Below are positions 17,736 through 27,510 of a DNA stretch of 64,000 bases, piece by piece. Origin of the DNA: JAJAZB01 sp964244295 (GTDB lineage Bacteria; Bacteroidota; Bacteroidia; Cytophagales; Spirosomataceae). Location of the stretch: assembly GCA_964244295.1 (NCBI GenBank), contig CAXTIG010000012.1:80886-144885 (forward strand). Direction: 5' to 3'. Each line of letters starts with the position of its first letter. The first letter of the stretch is position 1. Both the position numbers and the translations under genes were made by a program. The notes under the pieces are model-generated. The model was not told where the DNA came from. It saw only the letters and a program-made list of their open reading frames with translations, and made no database searches.

Positions 17736-20700
17736 CTACTCTACTTTCTCCGTTTCCCGGTGTTGCCGGGCGTACTCGGAGGGGGAGCGGTTGTACCGTT
17801 TCTGGAAAGTTTTCCGGAAGTACGTGAGGTCTTCGATCCCGACCTGATAGGCAATCTCCGAGATTCGCATCGGGGTGCTGGCCAGTAGTTGAGCGGCCCG
17901 TTTCATTCGAACATCGCGAATAAATTCGACAACCGACTGACCCGTGATGCTCTTAATCCGGCGGTAGAAAACCGATTGGCTAACCCCGACTTCCTGAACC
18001 AGCACCTGTACGCTAAAGTCAGGATCGGGCAGGTGGGCTTCTACAATTTGCATGGCCTTTTCGAGAAAAAGTTTGTCAGCGTTCGGAATCGCGGTTTCCG
18101 TCGGTTCGAGGATACGCTCGCGTTGGTGGTAGGCTTTGAGTTTAAACCGGTTTTGGAGGAGGGCCGCTACTTTGGCGTACAGAATTTTCGGGTTGAAGGG
18201 TTTAGCCATGTATTCATCCGCGCCGGTTTCGAGGCCTTCCAACTCGTACACCGCCGCCACCCGCGCCGTGAGCAGCATCACCGGGATGTGCATCGTTTTC
18301 GGGTGCGTCTTGATTTTTTGACAAAGTTCCAGGCCATCGCTGCGGGGCATCATCACGTCGCTGACCACTAAATCAGGCAAGAGGCTCAGGGTTTTTCCCC
18401 ATCCTTCCAGCCCATCCACCGCCGTAAATACCTCGAACGTAGCCTCGAAAAGTTGCTGTAAATACTGCCGCACTTCCTCGTTGTCTTCCACCAGCAAGAG
18501 GCGCAGGGAGTCGGTTCGGGTGGTTGGGAAGTCCGTCAAAAGGGCAGCATCAACCTCCGACAACCCGGTTGTGGCAAAATGGAGCACCTCCGGCGCGGGC
18601 GTTTCTTCCCGGATGTCGGTGGGAGCAAGGTGGGCGTGGCCAAAGGGCAACCGGAGCGTAAAGGTCGTTCCGGTACCCACTGCGCTCTGCACGGTAACTT
18701 CCCCGGCGTGGGCTTCCACAAACTGCCGGACCAACGACAGCCCAATGCCCGTTCCGGTGATCCGCAGGGTTTCGGTTTGGGAGGCCTGGTAGTAGAGGTT
18801 GAATATTTTGTCCACTTCATCGGCTTCCATGCCCATGCCCCAATCTTGTACGGTGATGCTCAGGTAATTGTCCAGAAGTTTGCCCTCTTCGAACAGCGCT
18901 GGGGTATCGGGCGTCCCCACGACGGCAGCGGATACCCTGATTTTACCACCCCGTGGGGTGTATTTGAAGGCATTTGACAACAGATTGGTCAGGGTGATTT
19001 CGAGTTTGCTGCGGTCAAAATAAAGGAATACCGCTTCGGCGGGGGCATCCATCGCGTAGTCGAGGCCTGCTTCTTCGGCTTTTAGTTTGAAGATCAGGAA
19101 AATCTCGGTCAGGAAACGGACCACATCCCCCCGGCTGGCTCGCAATGCCATCTGACCCGATTCTACTTTGCGAAAATCCATCAGTTGATTGACCAAATCG
19201 AGCAGTTTGCGGGTTTGTGTATGCATCAGCGTCACCTTGTCGCGGAGGCCCGGCAGCGGCCCGGTATGGGTTGCCAACTCTTCCATCGGCCCCAAAATCA
19301 GCGTGAGGGGCGTGCGGAGTTCGTGCGAGACGTTCGTGAAAAAGCGAAGTTTCACTTCCGTCATCTCTTTTTCTTTTTCAGCCCTGAATTTCTCCAGCGC
19401 CAGCGTGTTTTTGAGCGTTTGCTGCGCCAGCGTGATTCGGCGGGAGAGGCCCAATGCGCCCACCACCACCACGCCGTACAGCAAGTAAGCCCAGCCCGTT
19501 TTCCACCAGGGGGAACGCACGGTGACCCGCAGCGTAGCGGGCTGGGTAGACCAGCGGCCTTCGCCGTTGCCGGCTTTTACGAGCAGGGTGTAGTCGCCCG
19601 CCGGGAGGTTGGCAAAACTGGCCGTGCGTTGCCCAGGGGCCGGGTACACCCAGGTATCGTTGTACCCGAGGAGGCGGTACGCGTAGGTGTGTTTTTGGGG
19701 ATTGGCGTAATTCAAGCCGACAAATTCCACCGAAAAATCGTTTTCGACGGCTTCGATGGTCAGGCGCTCGGTGTGGTCGAGGGGTTTGGGGAGCACCACC
19801 CGCCCGTGGATGGTTTCACCCACGGCCACGGGCTTGTTGTCGAGGCGCAACCCCGTCAGGCGAACCAGCGGCGGGTAGGGATTCGGTTGAATCTGGCGGG
19901 GCTGAAAGTACGTGATGCCATTGATGCCCCCGAAGTAAAACGTGCCGTCGGCCGCCCGGCAGGCTGCCCTTACCTTAAACGAGTTGCTTTGCAAGCCATC
20001 GGCTACATCGTAATGCACCCATTGCCGATTGACCGGGTTGACCCGTACCAGGCCCACACCCCCCAACCAGAGTTGCCCTTGTTCGTCTTCCAGCAGGCTT
20101 TCCACGTTCGTGTGGGGCAGCCATCGAGTACAGCGCTGAACGACCTCCCGGCCCTGGGCATCGGTCGTCAGTTTGTTCAATCCCCCTCCAATGGTTCCGA
20201 TCCAGAGGGTTCCCCGGCGGTCTTTGAGCAGGGGCCAGGCGTAATTGACGCTCAGGCTGTTCGAGTTTTTAGGATCGTAGCTGAATTGCTTCAGAAAAGT
20301 CAAAGAATCCGGGGTGATCTTCAGCTTCAGTACCCCCACGTCGCGGGTGCTTGCCCACAGGATGTCCTTGGTCGGATCGTACAGTAAAAACGAAAACTGA
20401 TTGGTCGGTAGCGGACTGTTGCCCCGGTGAACGTGTTGCAATAGCTTGCCCTCCCGACTAAACCGCAGCAGCCCCAGATTGTACGTGGCGACCCAGATGG
20501 TGTGGTAGCGATCTTCCAAAATGAGTTCCACCATTGGGTTTTCCAGGTGCTTCTGACCAGACAATCCCGGCGGAAGCGAGAGCGTTTCGCCGCGTAGCGT
20601 CAGCAGGCCGTGGTTTTGAGTGCCGACCCACAGGGTACCATCCGACGCCTTGAAGAGTGCTGCCACGTCGATTCCGGTCGCGTTACCCGGCAAAGGGCGG

Positions 20701-21974
20701 TCTAAATAATTCCGGTACGTTTTGGTGGTCAGGTCGTAGCGGGAAAACCCATTGCGGGTACCAATCCAGAGCCAGTTGTGGGTGGTGTCTTTGTAAATGG
20801 CGTTGACGTAATTAGTAGGCAAGGTTGGGTGCTGGTCAATCTGTCCGCGCAGCAATCCGAAGGGTTTGTGTCGCAAATCCACTTTGTTCAACCCTCCCGC
20901 CGAGGTGCCCAACCAAAGGACCTGGTAGCGATCTTCGATCATCTGGTGAATGCGCACGGAGTTGATACTGAAGGGTTCGGCATCCATCGGCAGGTAGAGG
21001 CTGGGCTTGTCCACCACGATGGGCAGGAGCAAATCCCCGGAGGGAGCCGAACGGGGCGACCAGCGGTAGAGACCATGGGCGGTGCCAGCCCAAAGCTGTC
21101 CGAATGAATCGAGGTGAATGGACAGAATATCCAGGTGAGGGTGGGGCAAGGGGTGCGCTGCCAGGTCGCGCATGGCCCGACGGTTGGCCGGGGGTACCCA
21201 GAAAATCCGCTGGTTTGTAGCCAGCCACAAATCACCCCGACGATCCAGGTGCAGGGCCTGGATGCTCGGTGCCGACAGGGGGGCCACCACGGCAACGGGC
21301 AGGCGGGCCGTGGTATTCCGGGCACGCACGTAGCGCAACCCGTCCCCGATTGTCCCGATCCAGAGCGTCCCGTCGCGATCGGCCACCAGCGCCGAGACGC
21401 GGCACGCCGCCGACGACCGCCCGGCGAGGGCCACCTGGCTCAACCGGGTCATTCTTCCTCGTTGATCGACGTCCAACACGAACGCGCCGTGTTGGTACGT
21501 CCCCACCCAAATGCGTCCCCGCGCATCGGAGGTAATCGCCTCGACTCCCGCTTGGCTGAGCACTTGGGCTACCGGCTGGTTGGCGACCGGACCAACCTGA
21601 CTCAGGTTGACGAAACGGTCCTGAGTTGCGTCGAACAAACTCACTCCACTGCTTTCGGCTCCCACCCACAGACGCCCACGGCGGTCGACGTGTAAGGCCC
21701 GAATCCGGTTGCCCGATAAGCCATTGCGGGTGTTGACGGGCAATTGGTATTTTTTCAGCGTGTACCCGTCATACCGGTCGATGCCGTCGTTGGTACCGAC
21801 CCAGATAAACCCCGCCCCGTCCTGCACCACGCACATGGCATCGCTGTGCGAGAGGCCTTCGTTGACCGTCAGGTGTTCGAACCGGTAGCCCTCCGGCCCC
21901 GGTTGAGCCGTACCCAGGGCGGGTAACAAGCCCAGGAGCCAGCAAGTGAGCAATCTTTGAAGAAATCGTGTCAT
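17736..21974 (-). CDS. Hybrid two-component system regulator (periplasmic propeller, kinase, receiver, AraC)
   Basis: About 1412 residues from ATG 21974 (MTRFLQRLLTCWLLGLLPA), which gives a clean signal peptide; an upstream ATG at 22076 would add 34 residues. Order: periplasmic two-component propeller repeats (GFIWVGTNDGIDRYDGYTLK and many relatives, about 30-690); Y_Y_Y domain; membrane helix (GWAYLLYGVVVVGALGL); histidine kinase with His about 884 in SHELRTPL; ATPase domain; receiver with Asp about 1206 in VVSDVMMP; AraC helix-turn-helix at the end. It is transcribed away from the SusC/SusD pair at 22371, which it very probably controls. Confidence 0.95.
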   Translation of the reverse strand: MTRFLQRLLTCWLLGLLPALGTAQPGPEGYRFEHLTVNEGLSHSDAMCVVQDGAGFIWVGTNDGIDRYDGYTLKKYQLPVNTRNGLSGNRIRALHVDRRGRLWVGAESSGVSLFDATQDRFVNLSQVGPVANQPVAQVLSQAGVEAITSDARGRIWVGTYQHGAFVLDVDQRGRMTRLSQVALAGRSSAACRVSALVADRDGTLWIGTIGDGLRYVRARNTTARLPVAVVAPLSAPSIQALHLDRRGDLWLATNQRIFWVPPANRRAMRDLAAHPLPHPHLDILSIHLDSFGQLWAGTAHGLYRWSPRSAPSGDLLLPIVVDKPSLYLPMDAEPFSINSVRIHQMIEDRYQVLWLGTSAGGLNKVDLRHKPFGLLRGQIDQHPTLPTNYVNAIYKDTTHNWLWIGTRNGFSRYDLTTKTYRNYLDRPLPGNATGIDVAALFKASDGTLWVGTQNHGLLTLRGETLSLPPGLSGQKHLENPMVELILEDRYHTIWVATYNLGLLRFSREGKLLQHVHRGNSPLPTNQFSFLLYDPTKDILWASTRDVGVLKLKITPDSLTFLKQFSYDPKNSNSLSVNYAWPLLKDRRGTLWIGTIGGGLNKLTTDAQGREVVQRCTRWLPHTNVESLLEDEQGQLWLGGVGLVRVNPVNRQWVHYDVADGLQSNSFKVRAACRAADGTFYFGGINGITYFQPRQIQPNPYPPLVRLTGLRLDNKPVAVGETIHGRVVLPKPLDHTERLTIEAVENDFSVEFVGLNYANPQKHTYAYRLLGYNDTWVYPAPGQRTASFANLPAGDYTLLVKAGNGEGRWSTQPATLRVTVRSPWWKTGWAYLLYGVVVVGALGLSRRITLAQQTLKNTLALEKFRAEKEKEMTEVKLRFFTNVSHELRTPLTLILGPMEELATHTGPLPGLRDKVTLMHTQTRKLLDLVNQLMDFRKVESGQMALRASRGDVVRFLTEIFLIFKLKAEEAGLDYAMDAPAEAVFLYFDRSKLEITLTNLLSNAFKYTPRGGKIRVSAAVVGTPDTPALFEEGKLLDNYLSITVQDWGMGMEADEVDKIFNLYYQASQTETLRITGTGIGLSLVRQFVEAHAGEVTVQSAVGTGTTFTLRLPFGHAHLAPTDIREETPAPEVLHFATTGLSEVDAALLTDFPTTRTDSLRLLLVEDNEEVRQYLQQLFEATFEVFTAVDGLEGWGKTLSLLPDLVVSDVMMPRSDGLELCQKIKTHPKTMHIPVMLLTARVAAVYELEGLETGADEYMAKPFNPKILYAKVAALLQNRFKLKAYHQRERILEPTETAIPNADKLFLEKAMQIVEAHLPDPDFSVQVLVQEVGVSQSVFYRRIKSITGQSVVEFIRDVRMKRAAQLLASTPMRISEIAYQVGIEDLTYFRKTFQKRYNRSPSEYARQHRETEKVE

Positions 21975-22370
21975 CTCGTAAAAAGGTGGAGCGATCAAAA
22001 CGGCTTTTTCCTCTCTGCAACTAATTCGTTGACTATCCTCCTGTACTAAACCTGTCATCGACAGTGAATTAAACAAAACATCACTTATAGCCAGTAAGAA
22101 CTATCCCCAGACTTAGGGACGAATTTACCCCTCTTTTTTGACGAAAAATACCCCCCCTCCCTGTACCAAAGCCACGTAGTTTTGCATTATTCAACTATTT
22201 CTTTAAACCGTTCCCCGGTTACGATGTTGTAAACTCGTTAAGTGCCATCAACAAAGCTAGACGCACTCCTTGCCGCAATTCCCCCGTGAAAATGTTGTTT
22301 TTCTGAGTTAAAATAAAATTCTGATCGGGGCCTAGTCTGTTTTTGATTTTTAAATTCACGTTCTTAACCT
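21975..22370. other. Divergent regulatory region between the hybrid regulator and susC
   Basis: About 400 bases with no gene. It should carry the promoters for both directions and the operator bound by the AraC domain of the regulator. The only clear promoter element seen is TAGTTTTG at 22177 on the plus strand. Confidence 0.6.
22177..22184 (+). promoter_or_regulatory. Candidate promoter -7 element for susC/susD
   Basis: TAGTTTTG matches the Bacteroidota -7 consensus TAnnTTTG and lies about 190 bases before the SusC start. A good -33 TTTG is not seen, which would fit a promoter that needs an activator. Confidence 0.45.
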
Positions 22371-25300
22371 ATGAACCTAAACGAAGTAACTCTGATGAAA
22401 AAACCGTCTACAACCAAAAAAACTCTTCTCCGCCCCGCGTCCGGGGTAGCGGGTTGGCCAGGAAAGAAACAAGTGTACGGCTTGTTCCTCCTTCTACAGT
22501 TCGTGTCGCTGTGCGCCCTGGCTCAAAATCGGGTGACTGGCAAAGTAACCAGCGATCAGGGCGAAGCACTGCCCGGTGTCAACGTGGTGATCAAAGGTTC
22601 CGTCAACGGGACTTCCACCGCCGCCGACGGCAGCTACGCGCTCACCGTACCCACCGCCGATGCCACGCTGGTGTTCACCTACATCGGTTTCACGAAACAA
22701 GAGATTCCGGTTAACAACCGAACCACCCTCGACGTAACGCTGGCGGGAAACACCAACGCGCTCGACGAAGTGATCGTGGTGGGGTACGGCGAGCAGCGGA
22801 AAGTTTCCTCGACGGCCGCCGTCTCCACGCTCAAAGCCCAGGACGTGGCTGCCAAGCCCGTTGTCAACCTGAGCAACAGCCTCGGCGGACGAATCGCCGG
22901 GATTATTTCCAGGCAAGGGAGCGGCGAACCGGGTCAGGATGGGGCCGCCATCAACATCCGGGGGCTTTCAACCCTGGGTGGCAGCTCACCGCTGCTGATT
23001 GTCGACGGGATTTACCGCGACTATTCCCGCCTCGATCCCAACTCGGTCGAATCGTTTACGGTGCTGAAAGACGCGGCGGCGGTCGCGCCTTACGGTCTGG
23101 CCGGGGCCAACGGGGTGATTCTGGTCACCACCAAACGGGGTAAATCCGGTGTTCCGACGCTGTCGTACAACGGCTGGGTCGGGGTTCAGAATCCCACCCG
23201 CGTAACGCCGCAGGTGAATGCCTACGAGTTTGTGCTCATGCAAAACGAGGCGGCCATCAACGACGGACGCCCCCCGGCGTACTCGGCCGCCGACGTGGAA
23301 GGGTACCGGCAGGCCGTAAATGGGGTGGTGGACGACAAATACCCCAACAGCAGCCCCCTGCGCGACATCATTGAGCGCAACTCCATTCTGACGTACCACA
23401 ACCTTGAATTGTCGGGCGGCTCCGAGAAAGTCCGCTATTACATGGGCCTGGGCTACACCAGCCAGCAGGGCATGTACAAGTCGGTGGGAACCAAGAAATA
23501 CAACCTCATTGCCAAACTGGAAGCCGACGCGACCAAAACGACCAAAGTAAGCCTGAACCTCAACGGCTTTATTGAAGACAACAAATACCCGGCCTACTCG
23601 GCGGGCGATTTGTTCTACCAGGCGTTCCGTACCCCGGCGGTTTCGCCGGTGTACTACTCCAACGGCCTCTGGGGCCAGTACATTGGCCGCTCGCTCATCG
23701 GGCAGATGTACTACAGCGGTAGCCAGAACAACAACCGCACCCAGATTTACACCACGTTTTCAATCGAACAACAACTGCCTTTCCTGAAGGGCCTGAGCGT
23801 GAAGGCCGTGGCCAGCTACGATCCCAACCAGCAGTTCAACAAGCGATACGCCACCCCCGTGCCGGTGTACACCGTCAACACGTCCAAGCAGCCTTACGAA
23901 TACGTGCTGGGGATTCAGGGGGCACCGAAACCCCGGGTCGATCAATCCTTTGGGATTGATAAAGCCTTCACCTATCAGGGCTTTATCAACTACGCCAACA
24001 CGTTCGGCCGACACTCCGTCACGGCACTAGGCGTGATCGAATACCGGACGATTCGGTCGAATTTCTTCGGGGCGAGTCGCCAGAATTACAACACCACCAT
24101 CCCCGAACTCAACGCGGGCAGCTCGATTCCGCTCGACATCAGCAACTTCGGGTCATCGTCGGAACAAAAGCAAATCGGGTACGTCTACCGGGTGGGGTAC
24201 AGCTTCAACGACCGGTATTTGTTGGAAGTCGCGGGCCGTTACGACGGGCACTACACCTTCGCCCCGGCCACGCGCTTCGGCTTCTTCCCGTCGTTTTCGG
24301 CGGGCTGGCGGCTTTCCGAAGAAAACTTCGTGAAAGACAATTTGCTTTGGGTCGACGCCCTCAAGCTTCGTGCTTCCTACGGCGAATCGGGCAACCTGCC
24401 TTACTTTTTGGGCACCAACACGCTGGCGGCTTTCCAGTACCTGAGTTCGTACCAGTTGAGCGGAAATTCGGCGGTGTTCGGCGACCCGACCCAGGGCGTG
24501 TTCGAACGCTCCCAGGCCAACCCCAACATCACCTGGGAGCGGGCCAAAAAATTCGACCTGGCCCTGGAAGGATCGTTGCTGAAGGGCAAGTTTACGTTTG
24601 AAGTGGACTACTTCCAGGAACGCCGCTCCAACATGCTGGTTACCCCTTTCGTATCGGTGCCCGCCGAGTACGGTATCGGCCTCTCGCAGGTCAACGCGGG
24701 GGTCATGCTCAACCGGGGCATCGATTTCACCCTGGGTTTCAACCACCGGGCGAGCAAAGACCTGCGGTTTAGCGTCAACGTCAATTTCCTCTACGCCAGA
24801 AACAAACTGGTCGAGACCTTCGAAACCTCCGCGCAACTCAACAACCCCAACCGGAGCCGAACGGGACGGGCGCTGTATACGCAATTCGGGCTGCGTTCGA
24901 TGGGCTTTTTCACCGCCGACGATTTCAAACCGGACGGCAGCCTGAAAGAAGGAATTCCCACGCAACCCTGGGGACGGGTGTACCCCGGTGACATTCGCTA
25001 CCAGGACGTGGCCGGGGCAGCAGGCGCGGACGGCAAACCGACCGGGCCGGACGGGAAAATCGACATCAACGACGAGCAGGTCATCGGCCTGCCCAACACG
25101 CCCCAACTCAGTTTCGGCATCGTGCCGCGCGTGACCTGGAAAAACTTCGACCTCGACATGGTTTTTGCCGGGGCAGGCCGCACGAACCTGTACCTGTTCG
25201 GGAGCCTGGTCTGGCCTTTCGATGCCTCGGCGTCGGCCACCAAGCTGGCGTTTGAAGACCACTGGACGCCCGAAAATACCGACGCGCTCTACCCCCGCCT

Positions 25301-25580
25301 GTCGGGTTCGCCCACGACCAACAACACCCAGGGTTCGGATTTCTGGATTCGGAACAACTCGTACGTCCGCCTGAAAAGCATCGAGTTGGGCTACACGATT
25401 CCGAATAGCATCGTTTCTAAGCTGAAAATTCAGAGTGTGCGGGTGTTCCTCTCCGGCCAGAACCTGTTTACCATCACGCCCAGCATGCGGGAGATTATCG
25501 ACCCGGAAGCGAGCAGCGGCAACGCGCAGTACTACTTCCAGCAGCAAGTGACCACCCTCGGGCTGAACGTCTCGTTCTAA
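22371..25580 (+). CDS. SusC/RagA TonB-dependent outer-membrane transporter
   Basis: 1069 residues. A basic N-terminus and signal helix (YGLFLLLQFVSLCALAQ) are followed directly by the carboxypeptidase-like domain (GKVTSDQGEALPGVNVVIKG). Then come a plug with LDEVIVVGYGEQRK and LLIVDGIYRD, and a long barrel ending in LGLNVSF. No STN domain is present, in contrast to the other SusC in this window. That fits control by the adjacent hybrid regulator instead of FecR/sigma. ATG 22395 is an alternative start. The SusD gene follows after 20 bases. Confidence 0.95.
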   Translation: MNLNEVTLMKKPSTTKKTLLRPASGVAGWPGKKQVYGLFLLLQFVSLCALAQNRVTGKVTSDQGEALPGVNVVIKGSVNGTSTAADGSYALTVPTADATLVFTYIGFTKQEIPVNNRTTLDVTLAGNTNALDEVIVVGYGEQRKVSSTAAVSTLKAQDVAAKPVVNLSNSLGGRIAGIISRQGSGEPGQDGAAINIRGLSTLGGSSPLLIVDGIYRDYSRLDPNSVESFTVLKDAAAVAPYGLAGANGVILVTTKRGKSGVPTLSYNGWVGVQNPTRVTPQVNAYEFVLMQNEAAINDGRPPAYSAADVEGYRQAVNGVVDDKYPNSSPLRDIIERNSILTYHNLELSGGSEKVRYYMGLGYTSQQGMYKSVGTKKYNLIAKLEADATKTTKVSLNLNGFIEDNKYPAYSAGDLFYQAFRTPAVSPVYYSNGLWGQYIGRSLIGQMYYSGSQNNNRTQIYTTFSIEQQLPFLKGLSVKAVASYDPNQQFNKRYATPVPVYTVNTSKQPYEYVLGIQGAPKPRVDQSFGIDKAFTYQGFINYANTFGRHSVTALGVIEYRTIRSNFFGASRQNYNTTIPELNAGSSIPLDISNFGSSSEQKQIGYVYRVGYSFNDRYLLEVAGRYDGHYTFAPATRFGFFPSFSAGWRLSEENFVKDNLLWVDALKLRASYGESGNLPYFLGTNTLAAFQYLSSYQLSGNSAVFGDPTQGVFERSQANPNITWERAKKFDLALEGSLLKGKFTFEVDYFQERRSNMLVTPFVSVPAEYGIGLSQVNAGVMLNRGIDFTLGFNHRASKDLRFSVNVNFLYARNKLVETFETSAQLNNPNRSRTGRALYTQFGLRSMGFFTADDFKPDGSLKEGIPTQPWGRVYPGDIRYQDVAGAAGADGKPTGPDGKIDINDEQVIGLPNTPQLSFGIVPRVTWKNFDLDMVFAGAGRTNLYLFGSLVWPFDASASATKLAFEDHWTPENTDALYPRLSGSPTTNNTQGSDFWIRNNSYVRLKSIELGYTIPNSIVSKLKIQSVRVFLSGQNLFTITPSMREIIDPEASSGNAQYYFQQQVTTLGLNVSF

Positions 25581-25600
25581 CTCCTTAACCAGTCTCAGTC

Positions 25601-27334
25601 ATGTTTCAACATAAAGTACGCAGCGGTATCTACCTCGCCCTGACGGTGGGGGCCACCGCGCTTCTGTACCAGTGCAAGCCCAACCTGGACGTGGAACCCC
25701 GCGACCAGATTTCGGATGCCACCCTCTGGTCGACCCCGACCAACGCCGACTTGTTTCTCAACGACACGTACAACCAGTTGCCGGATGTACAGAACGAAAC
25801 CCTAAACCTGGATCAGGCTGCCGACAATTCATACCCAGGGGCCGAGTGGATGTGGGGCCGCACGACGATTTATACGGGTGCCTTAGCCCCCAACAACGTG
25901 CCCCCCGGACCCGGCGATAACGGGGGATCATGGAACTGGGAAAATACATACCGCCGCATCCGTCGGACCAACCTGTTCATCAAAAAAGTAACTGAATCCA
26001 CGTTCCCGGCCGACTACAAAACCAAACGTCTGGCCGAGGCCCGCTACCTAAGAGCCTTCTTTTACCACTACCTGTGGAAAGCCTACGGCGGGGTACCCAT
26101 CATCACGGTACCGCTCGATAACCTCGCGCAGGGCGATTCGATCAACCGGCCCCGCAACACGATGGCCGAAACCTACAAGTTCATCACCGACGAACTCACG
26201 GCCATTGCCGACGTGCTACCCATGAAGGTAAGCGGGGCCGACTTCGGTCGTCCGACGAAGGGCGCCGCCCTGACCCTCCGGGGGTGGGTGGAATTATACA
26301 ACGCCAGCGCCCTGCGCAACCCGACCAACGACCTGACCCGCTGGCAAAAAGCCGCTGCCACCAACAAGCAGGTGATGGATTTGGGGGTGTACACCCTTTT
26401 CCCGGATTTTGAAAAGATGTTTTACGTTGAAAACAACAACAACACCGAGGTCATTTTCGACCGGCAGTACAAGTCCATCGTAAAAGGCCACCAGCGCGAA
26501 GGGCGGCAAGGGCCTGCCTTCGTCAACGGCATTCAGCAATCCTGGGGCAATCTGGCCCCCACCCAGGAACTGGTGGACGACTACGCCATGGACAACGGCA
26601 AGACTATTAAGGAAACGGGTTCGGGCTACAACCCGCAGGATCCGTACAAGAACCGGGAAAAACGCTTTTACCAGAGCATCATCTACGATGGTTCCACCTG
26701 GCAGGGCGACATCATGAAAATGCAGCGGGGCATCGGGGCCAAAAATGAAATCGACCTCGGCTCGGCCAACGACGTGTCCAACACGGGCTACTACGGGCGC
26801 AAAACCCTCGACGAGCGCATCACCGGGCAGGCTAGTCTGGCCCAGAGCCTCGGCGGCAACAACTACATTTATTTCCGCCTCGGCGAAGTGTTGCTGAGTT
26901 ACGCCGAAGCCCAGAACGAAGCCGTCGGACCCGATGCCTCGGTGCTCGACGCCGTCAATAAAATCCGGGCGCGGGGGGCCTTGCCCACCGTCGAAAAAAC
27001 CTACGGCACGGTAACCAAAGACCAGATGCGGGCGATCATCCGCCGCGAGCGCCGGGTCGAACTGGCCTTCGAAGACAAACGCTGGTGGGACGTGCTGCGC
27101 TGGAAAATTGCCAACGGCCCCAACGGGGTGCTTGATAAACAAGCCACCGGCATGGTGATCGAAGCGAAAAACGGCACGTTGACCTACACGCCTACCCGGA
27201 TTTTCTCGAAAGTGTTCACCGACAAAATGTACCTGATGCCCATTCCTCAGGGCGTACTGGACCAAAACCCCGCCATCCGTAAGCAAACCGGCGGGCCGGA
27301 TGGCTGGGTGAATGGACAAAATCCGGGGTATTGA
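25601..27334 (+). CDS. SusD/RagB-family outer-membrane lipoprotein
   Basis: 577 residues with a lipoprotein signal (TVGATALLYQCKPN). SusD features include LAEARYLRAFFYHYLWKAYGG and NTMAETYKFITDEL in the first half, and YFRLGEVLLSYAEAQNEA, INKIRARGAL and IRRERRVELAFEDKRWWDVLR in the second. It partners the SusC just upstream. A strong terminator follows the gene, so the FG-GAP genes downstream may be transcribed separately. Confidence 0.95.
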   Translation: MFQHKVRSGIYLALTVGATALLYQCKPNLDVEPRDQISDATLWSTPTNADLFLNDTYNQLPDVQNETLNLDQAADNSYPGAEWMWGRTTIYTGALAPNNVPPGPGDNGGSWNWENTYRRIRRTNLFIKKVTESTFPADYKTKRLAEARYLRAFFYHYLWKAYGGVPIITVPLDNLAQGDSINRPRNTMAETYKFITDELTAIADVLPMKVSGADFGRPTKGAALTLRGWVELYNASALRNPTNDLTRWQKAAATNKQVMDLGVYTLFPDFEKMFYVENNNNTEVIFDRQYKSIVKGHQREGRQGPAFVNGIQQSWGNLAPTQELVDDYAMDNGKTIKETGSGYNPQDPYKNREKRFYQSIIYDGSTWQGDIMKMQRGIGAKNEIDLGSANDVSNTGYYGRKTLDERITGQASLAQSLGGNNYIYFRLGEVLLSYAEAQNEAVGPDASVLDAVNKIRARGALPTVEKTYGTVTKDQMRAIIRRERRVELAFEDKRWWDVLRWKIANGPNGVLDKQATGMVIEAKNGTLTYTPTRIFSKVFTDKMYLMPIPQGVLDQNPAIRKQTGGPDGWVNGQNPGY

Positions 27335-27361
27335 CGTACCGTACCCCATTCAGGATCGTTA

Positions 27362-27402
27362 AAAAGAGTGCCAGAATCGGGCTTCTGATTCTGGCACTTT
27401 TC
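27362..27402 (+). terminator. Rho-independent terminator after susD
   Basis: AGTGCCAGAATC (27367-27378) pairs perfectly with GATTCTGGCACT (27387-27398), followed by TTT. The upstream A run makes it work in both directions. It lies 30 bases after the SusD stop. Confidence 0.88.
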
Positions 27403-27418
27403 GTTAAGCACCCTGGTA

Positions 27419-27480
27419 ATTTTCAGGGTCTTGTCATGGCTCCGGCCGGGTGGCCGGAGCCATGACAAAGCCCTGAAAAA
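27419..27480. repeat. Second long hairpin between susD and the FG-GAP gene
   Basis: TTTTCAGGG-CTTGTCATGGCTCCGGCC pairs with its complement GGCCGGAGCCATGACAAAG-CCCTGAAAA around a short loop, giving a stem of about 28 base pairs with a small bulge. The ends are T-rich and A-rich, so it can act as a further bidirectional stop. Confidence 0.85.
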
Positions 27481-27510
27481 CAACAGTTTACAATCGAGCA
27501 CCCATCTTAA

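Noticed and set aside
24153..25547. 464-residue open frame on the minus strand
   Set aside because: Antisense to the second SusC gene and without protein-like features.
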